From an uncultured Collinsella sp. (GTDB lineage: Bacteria > Actinomycetota > Coriobacteriia > Coriobacteriales > Coriobacteriaceae), in NCBI GenBank assembly GCA_902491765.1, contig CABUIY010000003.1:84396-148395 (forward strand): DNA of 64,000 nt. The letters are read 5' to 3'. The position numbers and the translations under genes are program-made. The notes under the pieces were generated by a model. That model had not been told where the DNA came from. It did not search any database and saw only the letters and a list, made by a program, of their open reading frames with translations. How positions within the stretch are numbered: position 1 is the stretch's first letter; each line of letters opens with the position of its first letter. Positions 25,564 to 32,843 of the stretch are shown here, piece after piece.

Positions 25564-25620
25564 GTTGAAACGCTTTAAAAAGTTTGACGTTCTCACGTAT
25601 TTTTCGTTTCAAAAGCGTTA
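25564..25620 (+). promoter_or_regulatory. Candidate promoter/operator of the FucO-like gene
   Basis: TTGACG at 25584 is a good -35. It is flanked by inverted half-sites TGAAACGCTTT (25565-25575) and TTTCAAAAGCG (25607-25617), which resemble LacI-family operator halves. Carbon-source control is a guess. Confidence 0.35.
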
Positions 25621-25678
25621 GGATGGGACTCATAGCGTGGGGCGTAATGGGTGCCCCGCACACGATGGGAGGCTATCA

Positions 25679-26845
25679 ATGGCTAATCGTTTCGTTCTCA
25701 ATACCATCTCTTATCATGGTTCCGGCGCCATCAAGGAGATCCCCGGCGAGCTCCAGCGTCGCGGCTACAAGAAGATCTTCGTCTGCTCCGACCCCGATCT
25801 GGTCAAGTTTGGCGTTACCGCTAAGGTGACCGACGAGCTCGACGCCGCCGGCATCGCTTGGAGCCTCTACTCCGAGATCAAGCCCAACCCCACTATCCAG
25901 AACGTCAAGGACGGCGTCGAGGCCTTCAAGGCCGCCGAGGCTGACGCTATCGTGACCATCGGTGGTGGCTCCTCCATGGACACCGCCAAGGCCATCGGCA
26001 TCATCATCAACAACCCCGAGTTCGCCGATGTCCGCAGCCTCGAGGGCGTTGCTCCCACTAAGAACCACGCCGTGTTCACCATCGCTGTGCCGACGACTGC
26101 CGGTACCGCCGCTGAGGTGACCATCAACTACGTCATCACCGACCCCGAGAAGGTCCGCAAGTTCGTGTGCGTCGACACCAACGACGCCCCCGAGGTCGCC
26201 GTCGTCGACCCCGACATGATGGCTTCCATGCCCGCCGGCCTTACCGCCTCCACCGGCATGGACGCTCTGACCCATGCCATCGAGGGCTACACCACCAAGG
26301 GCGCTTGGGAGCTCTCCGACATGTTCCACTTTGAGGCTATCAAGCTGATCAGCGAGAACCTGCGTGACTCCGTCGCCGAGGCCAAGTCCGGCCAGCCCGG
26401 CTCCGGCCGCGAGGGCATGGCTCTTGGCCAGTATGTTGCCGGCATGGGCTTCTCCAATGTCGGCCTGGGCATCGACCACGCCATGGCTCACACCCTGTCC
26501 GCTCACTACGACACCCCGCACGGCGTCGCTTGCGCCATGCTGCTGCCGATCGCCATGGAGTTCAACAAGCCGGTTTGCGCTGAGCGCCTGGCCAAGGTTG
26601 CCCTTGCCATGGGTGTTGACACCACGGGCATGAGCACCGACGAGGCTGCCGACGCCGCTATCGCCGCCGTCAAGCAGCTTTCCGCCGACGTGAATATCCC
26701 GCACGTCTGCGAGGCTATGAAGGCCGACGAGATCGAGGTTCTGGCCAAGGACGCCATGGCCGACGCCTGCTTCCCGGGTAACCCGCGCGAGGCAACGCTC
26801 GACGACGTCATCGAGCTCTTCAAGAAGATTTGCCCGGCTGCCTAG
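25679..26845 (+). CDS. fucO: Iron-dependent alcohol dehydrogenase, lactaldehyde reductase (FucO)-like
   Basis: A 388-residue group III Fe-dependent dehydrogenase. The NAD-binding GGGSSMDTAKA motif and the iron-ligand segments (MDALTHAIEGY; GIDHAMAHTLSAHYDTPHG) are intact. The sequence looks closest to FucO, which reduces lactaldehyde to 1,2-propanediol with NADH during fucose or rhamnose fermentation; other short-chain aldehydes are possible. GGGAGG precedes the ATG. It is monocistronic, with a strong terminator. No fucose or rhamnose catabolic genes are in the window. Strong use of GCC/GAC/AAG codons suggests high expression. Confidence 0.9.
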   Translation: MANRFVLNTISYHGSGAIKEIPGELQRRGYKKIFVCSDPDLVKFGVTAKVTDELDAAGIAWSLYSEIKPNPTIQNVKDGVEAFKAAEADAIVTIGGGSSMDTAKAIGIIINNPEFADVRSLEGVAPTKNHAVFTIAVPTTAGTAAEVTINYVITDPEKVRKFVCVDTNDAPEVAVVDPDMMASMPAGLTASTGMDALTHAIEGYTTKGAWELSDMFHFEAIKLISENLRDSVAEAKSGQPGSGREGMALGQYVAGMGFSNVGLGIDHAMAHTLSAHYDTPHGVACAMLLPIAMEFNKPVCAERLAKVALAMGVDTTGMSTDEAADAAIAAVKQLSADVNIPHVCEAMKADEIEVLAKDAMADACFPGNPREATLDDVIELFKKICPAA

Positions 26846-26901
26846 CCTCGTTTGGTGTTCTTTCGCCTGTAGGTGTGCGGTCGCTTTTTGACTTGCCGCT
26901 G

Positions 26902-26933
26902 GCCCCGCCGTGCTACGCACGGCGGGGCTTTTT
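26902..26933 (+). terminator. Terminator of the FucO-like gene
   Basis: GCCCCGCCGTG (26902-26912) pairs perfectly with CACGGCGGGGC (26918-26928), followed by five T. Confidence 0.95.
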
Positions 26934-27007
26934 GTGCTGCGTCGATGCCCTGAGGCGGACAAAACCAAGGCGTACTGCCCGCTGCGGATAGGTGGTGCAC
27001 TTCCCTG

Positions 27008-27243
27008 CGTGCATTTTTGGGAGTATTCAACAAGCTCTTAAAAATGCATAACGTTGTGAATGGGCGGTAGTGATCCGCAGGCGCCCATCGACAGCCATTG
27101 TGGGCGGGCTATCGATGAGTGGAGGGGGTTGTTACTGAGTTTCTGCTTTGCGACGACCTGCAACACTGCTGTAACCGCGTCGTTTTGTCGTTCGTGATGG
27201 GGCCGTTGGGGCCCACGGTGCTGAATACTCCGTTTTTTGCACG
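27008..27243. mobile_element. MITE-like element B with terminal inverted repeats
   Basis: A 236-bp non-coding block with ends CGTGCATTTTTGGGAGTATTC (27008-27028) and GAATACTCCGTTTTTTGCACG (27223-27243). Ends and length match element A at 13349-13585; the interior does not. The right flank also resembles that of element A. No credible ORF is inside. Confidence 0.6.
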
Positions 27244-27452
27244 GTCCAAGGTGGGGCACCCTGAGACGAAGCAAAAAGATGCCTCATTTCTATGCAAATA
27301 CCAATAGGATTTATGCAAGATTGAGATTGTAAACCGTGCACGTGCACAAAACCGGTGCGGGGACGTCTGGAGGCGGCTCGGCTCCTGGGGCATTGCACGT
27401 GCAGAACGGTTAAAATCGGGACTCGGTCTTAGTTTTACTTGGAAGGATGCAT
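27244..27452 (+). other. Promoter region of the M42 peptidase gene
   Basis: No gene is seen. It holds two copies of the perfect palindrome TGCACGTGCA (27337-27346 and 27394-27403) 57 bp apart, a TTAAAAT patch at 27410, and GGAAGG at 27441 as the ribosome site. Confidence 0.45.
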
Positions 27453-28496
27453 ATGACTTCTAATATTGATGCTTCTCTAGAGGAGACGCTCTCCTATATC
27501 GCAGGACAGCTTAAGACGCTGACTTCTATTGCTTCGCCTACCGGCTATACCCGTGCGGCGACTGATTATCTGATGGAGACCCTGCGCGATATGGGGTTTG
27601 GGCCTGAGCGTTCTAATAAGGGTAACGTGCTCGTTGAGCTTGGCGGCGAGGGCGAGCCACTTGTGTTGGCGAGCCATGTCGATACCCTGGGCGCCATGGT
27701 GCGTTCCATTAAGGACAATGGTCGCCTGCGCCCCACGACCCTCGGCGGGCATCAGTGGTCTACGGCCGATGGCGAGAACTGCACCGTTTATACGCGCGAT
27801 GGCAATGTCTACACGGGCGTGGTCCTCAATACTGAGCCTTCGGCGCATGTGGCCGACGAGCCGGTCAAGACCATCGAGAAGAACATGGAAATCCTGCTCG
27901 ATGAGAATGTCGACAGCAAGGACGATGTGCTTGAGCTGGGCATTCAGACCGGCGACATCATCGCTATGGATCCGCGTACCACGGTGACGGAGAGCGGCTA
28001 CATCAAGAGCCGCTTCCTGGATGACAAGCTGTCGGCGTCGATTCTGCTGGGTCTGGCCCGCGCTGTTGCTGACGGCGAGGTGTCGCTTTCGCGCAAGGTG
28101 TCGCTGCTCTTTACCGTGTACGAGGAGGTCGGCCACGGCGGTGCTTTCGTGCCGGCCGACACGCGCGAGATGATCAGCGTTGACATGGGCTGCGTGGGCG
28201 ACGACCTGGGCTGCACCGAGCGCATGGTGTCGATTTGCGCCAAGGATTCGGGCGGTCCGTACAACTACGACCTTGTAACCACGCTGTCCAACATCGCGCG
28301 CGAGCTGGAGCTCGATTACGCCATCGATGTGTATCCGCACTACGGCTCGGACGTTGAGGCCACGCTCTCGGCCGGCTACGACATCCGTCACGGCCTGATC
28401 GGCCCCGGCGTGTACGCGAGCCACAACTACGAGCGCAGCCACATCGACGGCGTGCGCAATACCTACGAGCTGGTCCGCGCCTACGTACAGCGCTAA
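27453..28496 (+). CDS. M42-family metallo-aminopeptidase
   Basis: A 347-residue peptidase of the M42 (glutamyl-aminopeptidase/deblocking, FrvX-like) family. Likely di-metal ligands: His in LASHVDT, Asp in RFLDDK, Glu-Glu in YEEVGHGG, Asp in SVDMG and the C-terminal His in SHNYERSH. These enzymes form tetrahedral dodecamers that trim oligopeptides in the cytosol. The ATG at 27453 is chosen because GGAAGG lies 6 nt before it; the ATG at 27447 touches that site. It is monocistronic, with paired palindromes upstream. Confidence 0.9.
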   Translation: MTSNIDASLEETLSYIAGQLKTLTSIASPTGYTRAATDYLMETLRDMGFGPERSNKGNVLVELGGEGEPLVLASHVDTLGAMVRSIKDNGRLRPTTLGGHQWSTADGENCTVYTRDGNVYTGVVLNTEPSAHVADEPVKTIEKNMEILLDENVDSKDDVLELGIQTGDIIAMDPRTTVTESGYIKSRFLDDKLSASILLGLARAVADGEVSLSRKVSLLFTVYEEVGHGGAFVPADTREMISVDMGCVGDDLGCTERMVSICAKDSGGPYNYDLVTTLSNIARELELDYAIDVYPHYGSDVEATLSAGYDIRHGLIGPGVYASHNYERSHIDGVRNTYELVRAYVQR

Positions 28497-28504
28497 CGAT
28501 GCAG

Positions 28505-28540
28505 CGGCCTCGGCTGATACGGCAGTACCGACCGAGGCCG
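28505..28540 (+). terminator. Possible terminator of the M42 peptidase gene
   Basis: CGGCCTCGG (28505-28513) pairs with CCGAGGCCG (28532-28540) 9 nt past the stop. Only TCCTCTCT follows, so termination may be weak. Confidence 0.4.
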
Positions 28541-28548
28541 TCCTCTCT

Positions 28549-28617
28549 AAGTTGCGGTGAAATAGGGACTGTTTGGCGGTTTTAAACGCTTAAACAGTCC
28601 CTATTTCACCGCAACTT
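28549..28617. repeat. Inverted repeat, GTTGCGGTGAAATAG family, copy 2
   Basis: Perfect 26-nt arms (28549-28574 and 28592-28617) flank a 17-nt loop. The outer AAGTTGCGGTGAAATAG matches the copy at 259-325, and the GGGACTGTTT part is specific to this copy. It sits between convergent M42 and mnmA genes. Confidence 0.92.
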
Positions 28618-28632
28618 ATGAAGGGGGTGGGA

Positions 28633-29733
28633 CTACTTGATGGCGGCAGTAACGGTGCCGCCGCCGAGGACGACGTCGCCGCGGTAGACGACGACGGCCT
28701 GGCCGGGGGCGATGGCTCGCTGCGGCTCGTCAAAAGTCAGCAGCATTTGTCCGTCGGCGCCACGTGTAAGGGTCGCTGCCTGGTCCTTTTGACGGTAGCG
28801 GTACTTGGCGCCCACGCGAATGCCGCCGGCATCGAGTTCTGCCTCCATGCGGTCGGCGGGGGCGCTCCAGATCCAGTCGTCGGCCGTGAGTGCTGTGGCC
28901 GTTAGGTCCTCGGCCTCGCCCAGATGCACGGTGTTGTTGGCGGCGTCGACGCCCGTCACATACACGGGATGCGCCATCGCGACGCCCAGGCCCTTGCGCT
29001 GGCCGATGGTGTAGCGCAGCGCGCCGTTGTGGCGCCCGACCACGCTGCCGTCGCGCCATACAATATCGCCCGGCTCGGCGGCATGTCCGCAGCGGCGCTC
29101 GATATAGCCCGCATAATCGCCATCCGCGATAAAGCAGATATCCTCGCTCTCGGCCTTCTTGGCGTTTATGAAGCCCTGCTCGGCGGCAATGCGGCGAACG
29201 TCGCGCTCCTTGTCCAGCCCGGCCAGCGGAAAGATCGTGCGTGCCAGGCGTTCCTGCGTAAGCGAATACAAAAAGTAACTCTGGTCCTTTTTGGGGTCTT
29301 CTCCGCGATGCAGCTGCCAGGTGCCGTCGGATGCCTGGCTTGTTTTGGCGTAATGGCCCGTGGCGATGTAGTCGCAGCCCATATCCAGCGCCGCATCGAG
29401 CAGCGCGCCAAACTTAATATGGCGGTTGCAGATGATGCACGGGTTGGGCGTCAACCCCTCCTGGTAGGCGGTCACGAAGCGCTCGATAACATTGCGGTCG
29501 AAGGTCTGCTGCAGATCGAGCACATGGTGGGGTATCCCCAGGTGCTCGGCGACGGCCTTTGCATCGGCGATGTCGCGGTCGACCTTGCTCATGCCCGTGA
29601 CGGGATCGGGCGCGGGACAGGTGAGGCGCATGGTGGCGCCGACACATTCGTAGCCCTGGCTTTTGAGTAGGTACGCAGTCACGCTGGAATCGACGCCGCC
29701 GCTCATGGCGACGAGCACGCGCTTGTTGTGCAT
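28633..29733 (-). CDS. mnmA: tRNA-specific 2-thiouridylase MnmA
   Basis: A 366-residue PP-loop enzyme that thiolates U34 of tRNA Glu, Gln and Lys. The ATP-pyrophosphatase loop SGGVDSS (10-16) and both catalytic cysteines (NPCIICN near 100 and SEDICFIAD near 198) are present. Length is normal. AAGGAGA lies 8 nt before the ATG at 29733; the frame upstream to 29895 crosses the cysK terminator. It lies downstream of cysK on the same strand but behind a terminator. The sulfur link (cysteine as the sulfur donor) makes the adjacency sensible. Confidence 0.96.
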   Translation of the reverse strand: MHNKRVLVAMSGGVDSSVTAYLLKSQGYECVGATMRLTCPAPDPVTGMSKVDRDIADAKAVAEHLGIPHHVLDLQQTFDRNVIERFVTAYQEGLTPNPCIICNRHIKFGALLDAALDMGCDYIATGHYAKTSQASDGTWQLHRGEDPKKDQSYFLYSLTQERLARTIFPLAGLDKERDVRRIAAEQGFINAKKAESEDICFIADGDYAGYIERRCGHAAEPGDIVWRDGSVVGRHNGALRYTIGQRKGLGVAMAHPVYVTGVDAANNTVHLGEAEDLTATALTADDWIWSAPADRMEAELDAGGIRVGAKYRYRQKDQAATLTRGADGQMLLTFDEPQRAIAPGQAVVVYRGDVVLGGGTVTAAIK

Positions 29734-29762
29734 GGGGAGGTTCTCCTTGGTGGCATGTGGCC

Positions 29763-29801
29763 AAAAAAGAAAAGCGGCGCGGGAGGCTGGTTCCGCGCCG
29801 C
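29763..29801 (-). terminator. Terminator of cysK
   Basis: GCGGCGCGG (29793-29801 on the minus strand) pairs with CCGCGCCGC (29774-29782) and is followed by TTTTCTTTTTT on the minus strand. Confidence 0.92.
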
Positions 29802-29912
29802 AGACATTGTAGCAAGTTCGGACGACTCGTGGGACACCCTGATGGGATGGGATCAGGCTGCCGGGAGAGAGGAGACCGGTTCGTTCTGGGCTCAACCTAT
29901 GGGCGATGGGCC

Positions 29913-30851
29913 CTAGTCCTGGAAGAGTGCCGTGGACAGGTAGCGCTCACCGGTGTCGGCGAGCAGCGCCACGATGGTCTTACCCTCGTTCTCGGGGCGC
30001 TTGGCCAGCTGTAGCGCGGCCCACACGGCGGCGCCGGACGAAATGCCCACGAGCACGCCCTCCTTGTGGCCCACGGCGCGGCCGGTGGCAAAGGCGTCGT
30101 CGTTCTCAACGGGGATGATCTCGTCGTAGATCTGGGTGTCGAGGACGTCGGGCACAAAGCCGGCACCGATACCCTGAATCTTGTGCGGGCCGGCCTGGCC
30201 CTTAGAGAGCACCGGGGAGGTGGCGGGCTCGACGGCGACGACCTGAATCTCGGGGTTCTGCTCCTTGAGGAACTCGCCCACGCCGGTCACGGTGCCGCCG
30301 GTGCCGACGCCGGCGACGAAGATGTCGACCTTGCCGTCGGTGTCATCCCAGATCTCGGGGCCGGTCGTGGCCTTGTGGATGGCGGGGTTGGCGGGGTTCA
30401 CGAACTGGCCGGCGATAATGCTGTTGGGCGTCTCCTTCTGCAGCTCCTCGGCCTTGGCGATGGCGCCCTTCATGCCCTTGGAACCGTCGGTGAGCACGAG
30501 CTGTGCGCCATATGCCTGCATAAGCTTGCGGCGTTCGACGGACATAGTCTCGGGCATGGTGATGATCACCTTGTAGCCGCGAGCCGCCGCCACCGAGGCG
30601 ATGCCGACGCCGGTGTTGCCGCTCGTGGGCTCGATGATGGTGTAGTCGCCGCCGCGCACGAGCTTACCGGCCTTCTCGGCCTCGTCGATCATGTTCTTGG
30701 CGACGCGGTCTTTGACGGATCCGGCGGGGTTGAAGTATTCCAGCTTGACGAGCACGCGGGCCTTGAGGTCCTCATCGGCCTCAAAGTGAGTGAGCTCCAG
30801 GAGCGGGGTGTGGCCGATAAGCTGATCGATGGACGTGTAAACATTGCTCAT
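29913..30851 (-). CDS. cysK: Cysteine synthase A
   Basis: A 312-residue PLP enzyme, O-acetylserine sulfhydrylase, which makes L-cysteine from O-acetylserine and sulfide. The PLP lysine is in PAGSVKDR (Lys47); the substrate loop TSGNTG and the phosphate-binding [10 protein letters not shown] are present. TTTGGAGG precedes the ATG. It is divergent from an Rrf2-family regulator across a 253-nt region with a dyad over the cysK -10. That layout resembles CymR control of cysteine genes in Gram-positive bacteria. It ends at a strong terminator. Confidence 0.96.
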   Translation of the reverse strand: MSNVYTSIDQLIGHTPLLELTHFEADEDLKARVLVKLEYFNPAGSVKDRVAKNMIDEAEKAGKLVRGGDYTIIEPTSGNTGVGIASVAAARGYKVIITMPETMSVERRKLMQAYGAQLVLTDGSKGMKGAIAKAEELQKETPNSIIAGQFVNPANPAIHKATTGPEIWDDTDGKVDIFVAGVGTGGTVTGVGEFLKEQNPEIQVVAVEPATSPVLSKGQAGPHKIQGIGAGFVPDVLDTQIYDEIIPVENDDAFATGRAVGHKEGVLVGISSGAAVWAALQLAKRPENEGKTIVALLADTGERYLSTALFQD

Positions 30852-30920
30852 GATGAACCTCCAAAGTGTTCAAATGACTGGATACCGTGTGGTTTTACGG
30901 TGCGTGTAGCAGCGAAACCC

Positions 30921-30956
30921 ACAAACCTTATAGGTTGTTCGTTTTGCTGTTGGCAA
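30921..30956 (-). promoter_or_regulatory. cysK promoter with dyad operator
   Basis: On the minus strand TTGCCA (30951-30956) and CTATAA, 17 bp apart, form a good promoter. The -10 lies in a dyad ACAACCTATAAGGTTTGT (30921-30938) with perfect AACCT/AGGTT cores. A repressor there would block cysK; the divergent Rrf2 protein is the obvious candidate. Confidence 0.55.
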
Positions 30957-31040
30957 GCATAGTAGACACTAAAGCCTAGTAACGCAATAGGAAATAGAAG
31001 ATTATTACGAGACGATTAACCATCTTGACGGGAATGGGTA

Positions 31041-31068
31041 TTTTCAAAACCAATTTTTCGGCTAGAAT
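31041..31068 (+). promoter_or_regulatory. Candidate promoter of the Rrf2 gene
   Basis: TTTTCA (31041-31046) and TAGAAT (31063-31068) are 16 bp apart, 37 nt before the ATG. Confidence 0.4.
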
Positions 31069-31104
31069 TTCTACGGACTAAATGACCGAAAGGCAGCACT
31101 ATAC

Positions 31105-31533
31105 ATGTTGGTTTCTACTAAGGGCAGATATGCCCTGCGCGTTATGGTCGATCTGGCCGAGCACCAGGCGGCCGGTCGCATCCCGCTCAAAGAGATCGCG
31201 GCGCGACAGGGGATTTCCGAGAAATATCTCGAGAACATCTTGGCTACGCTCGTACGTGCCAACATGCTCTCGGGCATGCGTGGCAAGGGCGGCGGCTACG
31301 TGCTCACGCGCCCGCCCGAGCAGTACACGGTGGGCGAGATCTTGCGCCTGACCGAGGGCAGCCTGGCGCCGGTCGCCTGTCTGGACGGCGACTGCAAGGG
31401 CTGTTCGCGTTCGGACGAGTGCCCCACGCTCGACGTGTGGAAGAACCTGGACAAGCTCATCAACGACTACCTCGACGGCGTGACGCTCGATCAACTTGTC
31501 GCTCCCAACCATGGCTACGACTACGTCATCTAA
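31105..31533 (+). CDS. Rrf2-family transcriptional regulator (IscR/CymR-like)
   Basis: A 142-residue winged-helix regulator starting MLVSTKGRYALRVMVDLA, typical of the Rrf2 family. Four cysteines cluster in CLDGDCKGCSRSDEC near residues 91-106, in the place where IscR/NsrR-type members hold an Fe-S cluster; CymR members usually lack them. It is divergent from cysK, so it probably senses Fe-S or sulfur status and controls cysK and itself. AAAGGCAG before the ATG is a weak ribosome site, but no other start fits. A bidirectional terminator follows. Confidence 0.85.
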   Translation: MLVSTKGRYALRVMVDLAEHQAAGRIPLKEIAARQGISEKYLENILATLVRANMLSGMRGKGGGYVLTRPPEQYTVGEILRLTEGSLAPVACLDGDCKGCSRSDECPTLDVWKNLDKLINDYLDGVTLDQLVAPNHGYDYVI

Positions 31534-31545
31534 CCCACACCTGCA

Positions 31546-31561
31546 TTTGGGGACGGGGTAG
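31546..31561. repeat. REP fragment TTTGGGGACGGGGTAG
   Basis: This matches the core of the 45584-45712 element (TTTGGGACGGGGC) with one extra G, but has no partner arm. It is probably a decayed copy. Confidence 0.4.
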
Positions 31562-31602
31562 AAATGGTAGATCCTCTCGTCCTTTGAGACTTGGCAAATA
31601 AG

Positions 31603-31638
31603 AAGGCCGCCCATTTTTGCGATGGGCGGCCTTTGTTT
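31603..31638. terminator. Bidirectional terminator
   Basis: AAGGCCGCCCAT (31603-31614) pairs perfectly with ATGGGCGGCCTT (31622-31633). T-rich tracts on both strands serve the Rrf2 gene (+) and the small membrane protein gene (-). Confidence 0.88.
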
Positions 31639-31670
31639 TGGGTCGATATGACGGTTCGTATTGAACAGTT

Positions 31671-32036
31671 CTAGCCCTCGGCGACGCCATCGAGGATGCT
31701 GCGCATGATGGACACCAGGATGCTGCCCATAAAGGCCGATCCAAAGCTGGCGATGGAGATACCCGCGCCCAGCAGATTGACCGACAGGTAGCTGGCCAGC
31801 TCGAGCATAAAGCTGTTGACTACGAGCTGAAAAATACCAAGCGTAATAATAGTGAGCGGCAGTGAGATAACCGTGAGGAACGGCTTGACGAGCGAGTCGA
31901 CGATGTTGAGGAACAGTCCCACAAAGGCGAAACAGACCCAGGCCTCGGCAAAACCGAAGGGCTGGATGCCGGGAACGAGGAACGTGGCGATCGCGATGGC
32001 GATCGAGGTAAAGAGCCAGTTAAGCATAAAGCGCAT
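31671..32036 (-). CDS. Small membrane protein, Phage_holin_4 superfamily (YvlD-like)
   Basis: A 121-residue protein with four hydrophobic segments of the YvlD/DUF360 type (GLFLNIVDSLVKPFLTVISLP; TLGIFQLVVNSFML). Databases often call it phage holin family protein, but these are chromosomal bacterial membrane proteins linked in Bacillus to envelope stress. AAAGGA precedes the ATG. There are no phage genes nearby. It is monocistronic. Confidence 0.8.
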   Translation of the reverse strand: MRFMLNWLFTSIAIAIATFLVPGIQPFGFAEAWVCFAFVGLFLNIVDSLVKPFLTVISLPLTIITLGIFQLVVNSFMLELASYLSVNLLGAGISIASFGSAFMGSILVSIMRSILDGVAEG

Positions 32037-32360
32037 GGCGTGAATCCTTTCTTGCGCCGGGGTTGCTGGCGTCGCGTGAAGCGGCTTGCGGCGGCGACCT
32101 GGATGGTTGCGCGGGCGCGCCGCGGTGTTTGGGCGCCCATTGTCTCAAATATTCGTGGAGCTTACGTGCGCATTCGGTTTCTAAACGGCGTTCGTCCTGA
32201 AAAACGCGCCGCTGGCAGAGAGTCTTGTCGCTTTAGTTTGGTGGTGTGCTACACTGCTACGGGCAAAAGCCACAGGCGTTGCCCTATTGCATAGAACGGG
32301 CGAACGATGCCCGATGTCAGTATCAACTTCGATGCCTTTTGGCGGGTTTGGCGGTGATCG

Positions 32361-32660
32361 ATGAATATCGAGAACATGTTTGACAAGCCTGATGTCAAGC
32401 AGCTGGTCCACGCATTTAGTCTTTTGGATGACGAGAAAGATATCCAAGCGTTTTTGACCGATATCTGCACGCCGCGCGAGATTTGCGATCTATCGCAGCG
32501 TCTGCAGGTCGCGCGTTACCTGGACGAGGGCGAGCCTTATGTTGAGGTTCAGGCCCGCACCGGTGCTTCGTCCACTACGGTGAGCCGCGTTTCAAAGGCG
32601 CTCAACGGCGAGTACGGTGGCTACCGCAAGATCCTCATTAAACTGGAGGATGGCGAATAA
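32361..32660 (+). CDS. YerC/YecD-family TrpR-like DNA-binding protein
   Basis: A 99-residue helical protein of the TrpR-related YerC/YecD family. The signature TPREICDLSQRLQVARYL and the helix-turn-helix TGASSTTVSRVSKAL are clear. The target genes are unknown; in some Firmicutes the gene lies near pcrA/ligA. Here it lies upstream of the addB/addA pair but is separated by its own terminator. A weak GGTGA lies just before the ATG. An extended -10 (TGCTACACT near 32250) may be the promoter. Confidence 0.85.
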   Translation: MNIENMFDKPDVKQLVHAFSLLDDEKDIQAFLTDICTPREICDLSQRLQVARYLDEGEPYVEVQARTGASSTTVSRVSKALNGEYGGYRKILIKLEDGE

Positions 32661-32683
32661 GCTGCGCCAAAAACGAATTGTAC

Positions 32684-32710
32684 AAAACCGCTCCTCCGGG
32701 GGCGGTTTTT
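32684..32710 (+). terminator. Terminator of the YerC-like gene
   Basis: AAAACCGC (32684-32691) pairs with GCGGTTTT (32702-32709), with T following. Confidence 0.8.
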
Positions 32711-32843
32711 ATATGCCCGCAATCGGCTGGTGCGTTGGGGTCAGGTTGCTTTGTACCAAAAGATGGAGCTGCGGTGGCAATGTGTCCGCTTGGGCGGGTA
32801 GGATAGATGCATTGATTATTGCGAACAGTTTGAGCGGAGGACC

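Noticed and set aside
31671..32036. Phage holin as a sign of a prophage
   Set aside because: The family is a bacterial membrane protein family despite its database name, and no phage genes are nearby.
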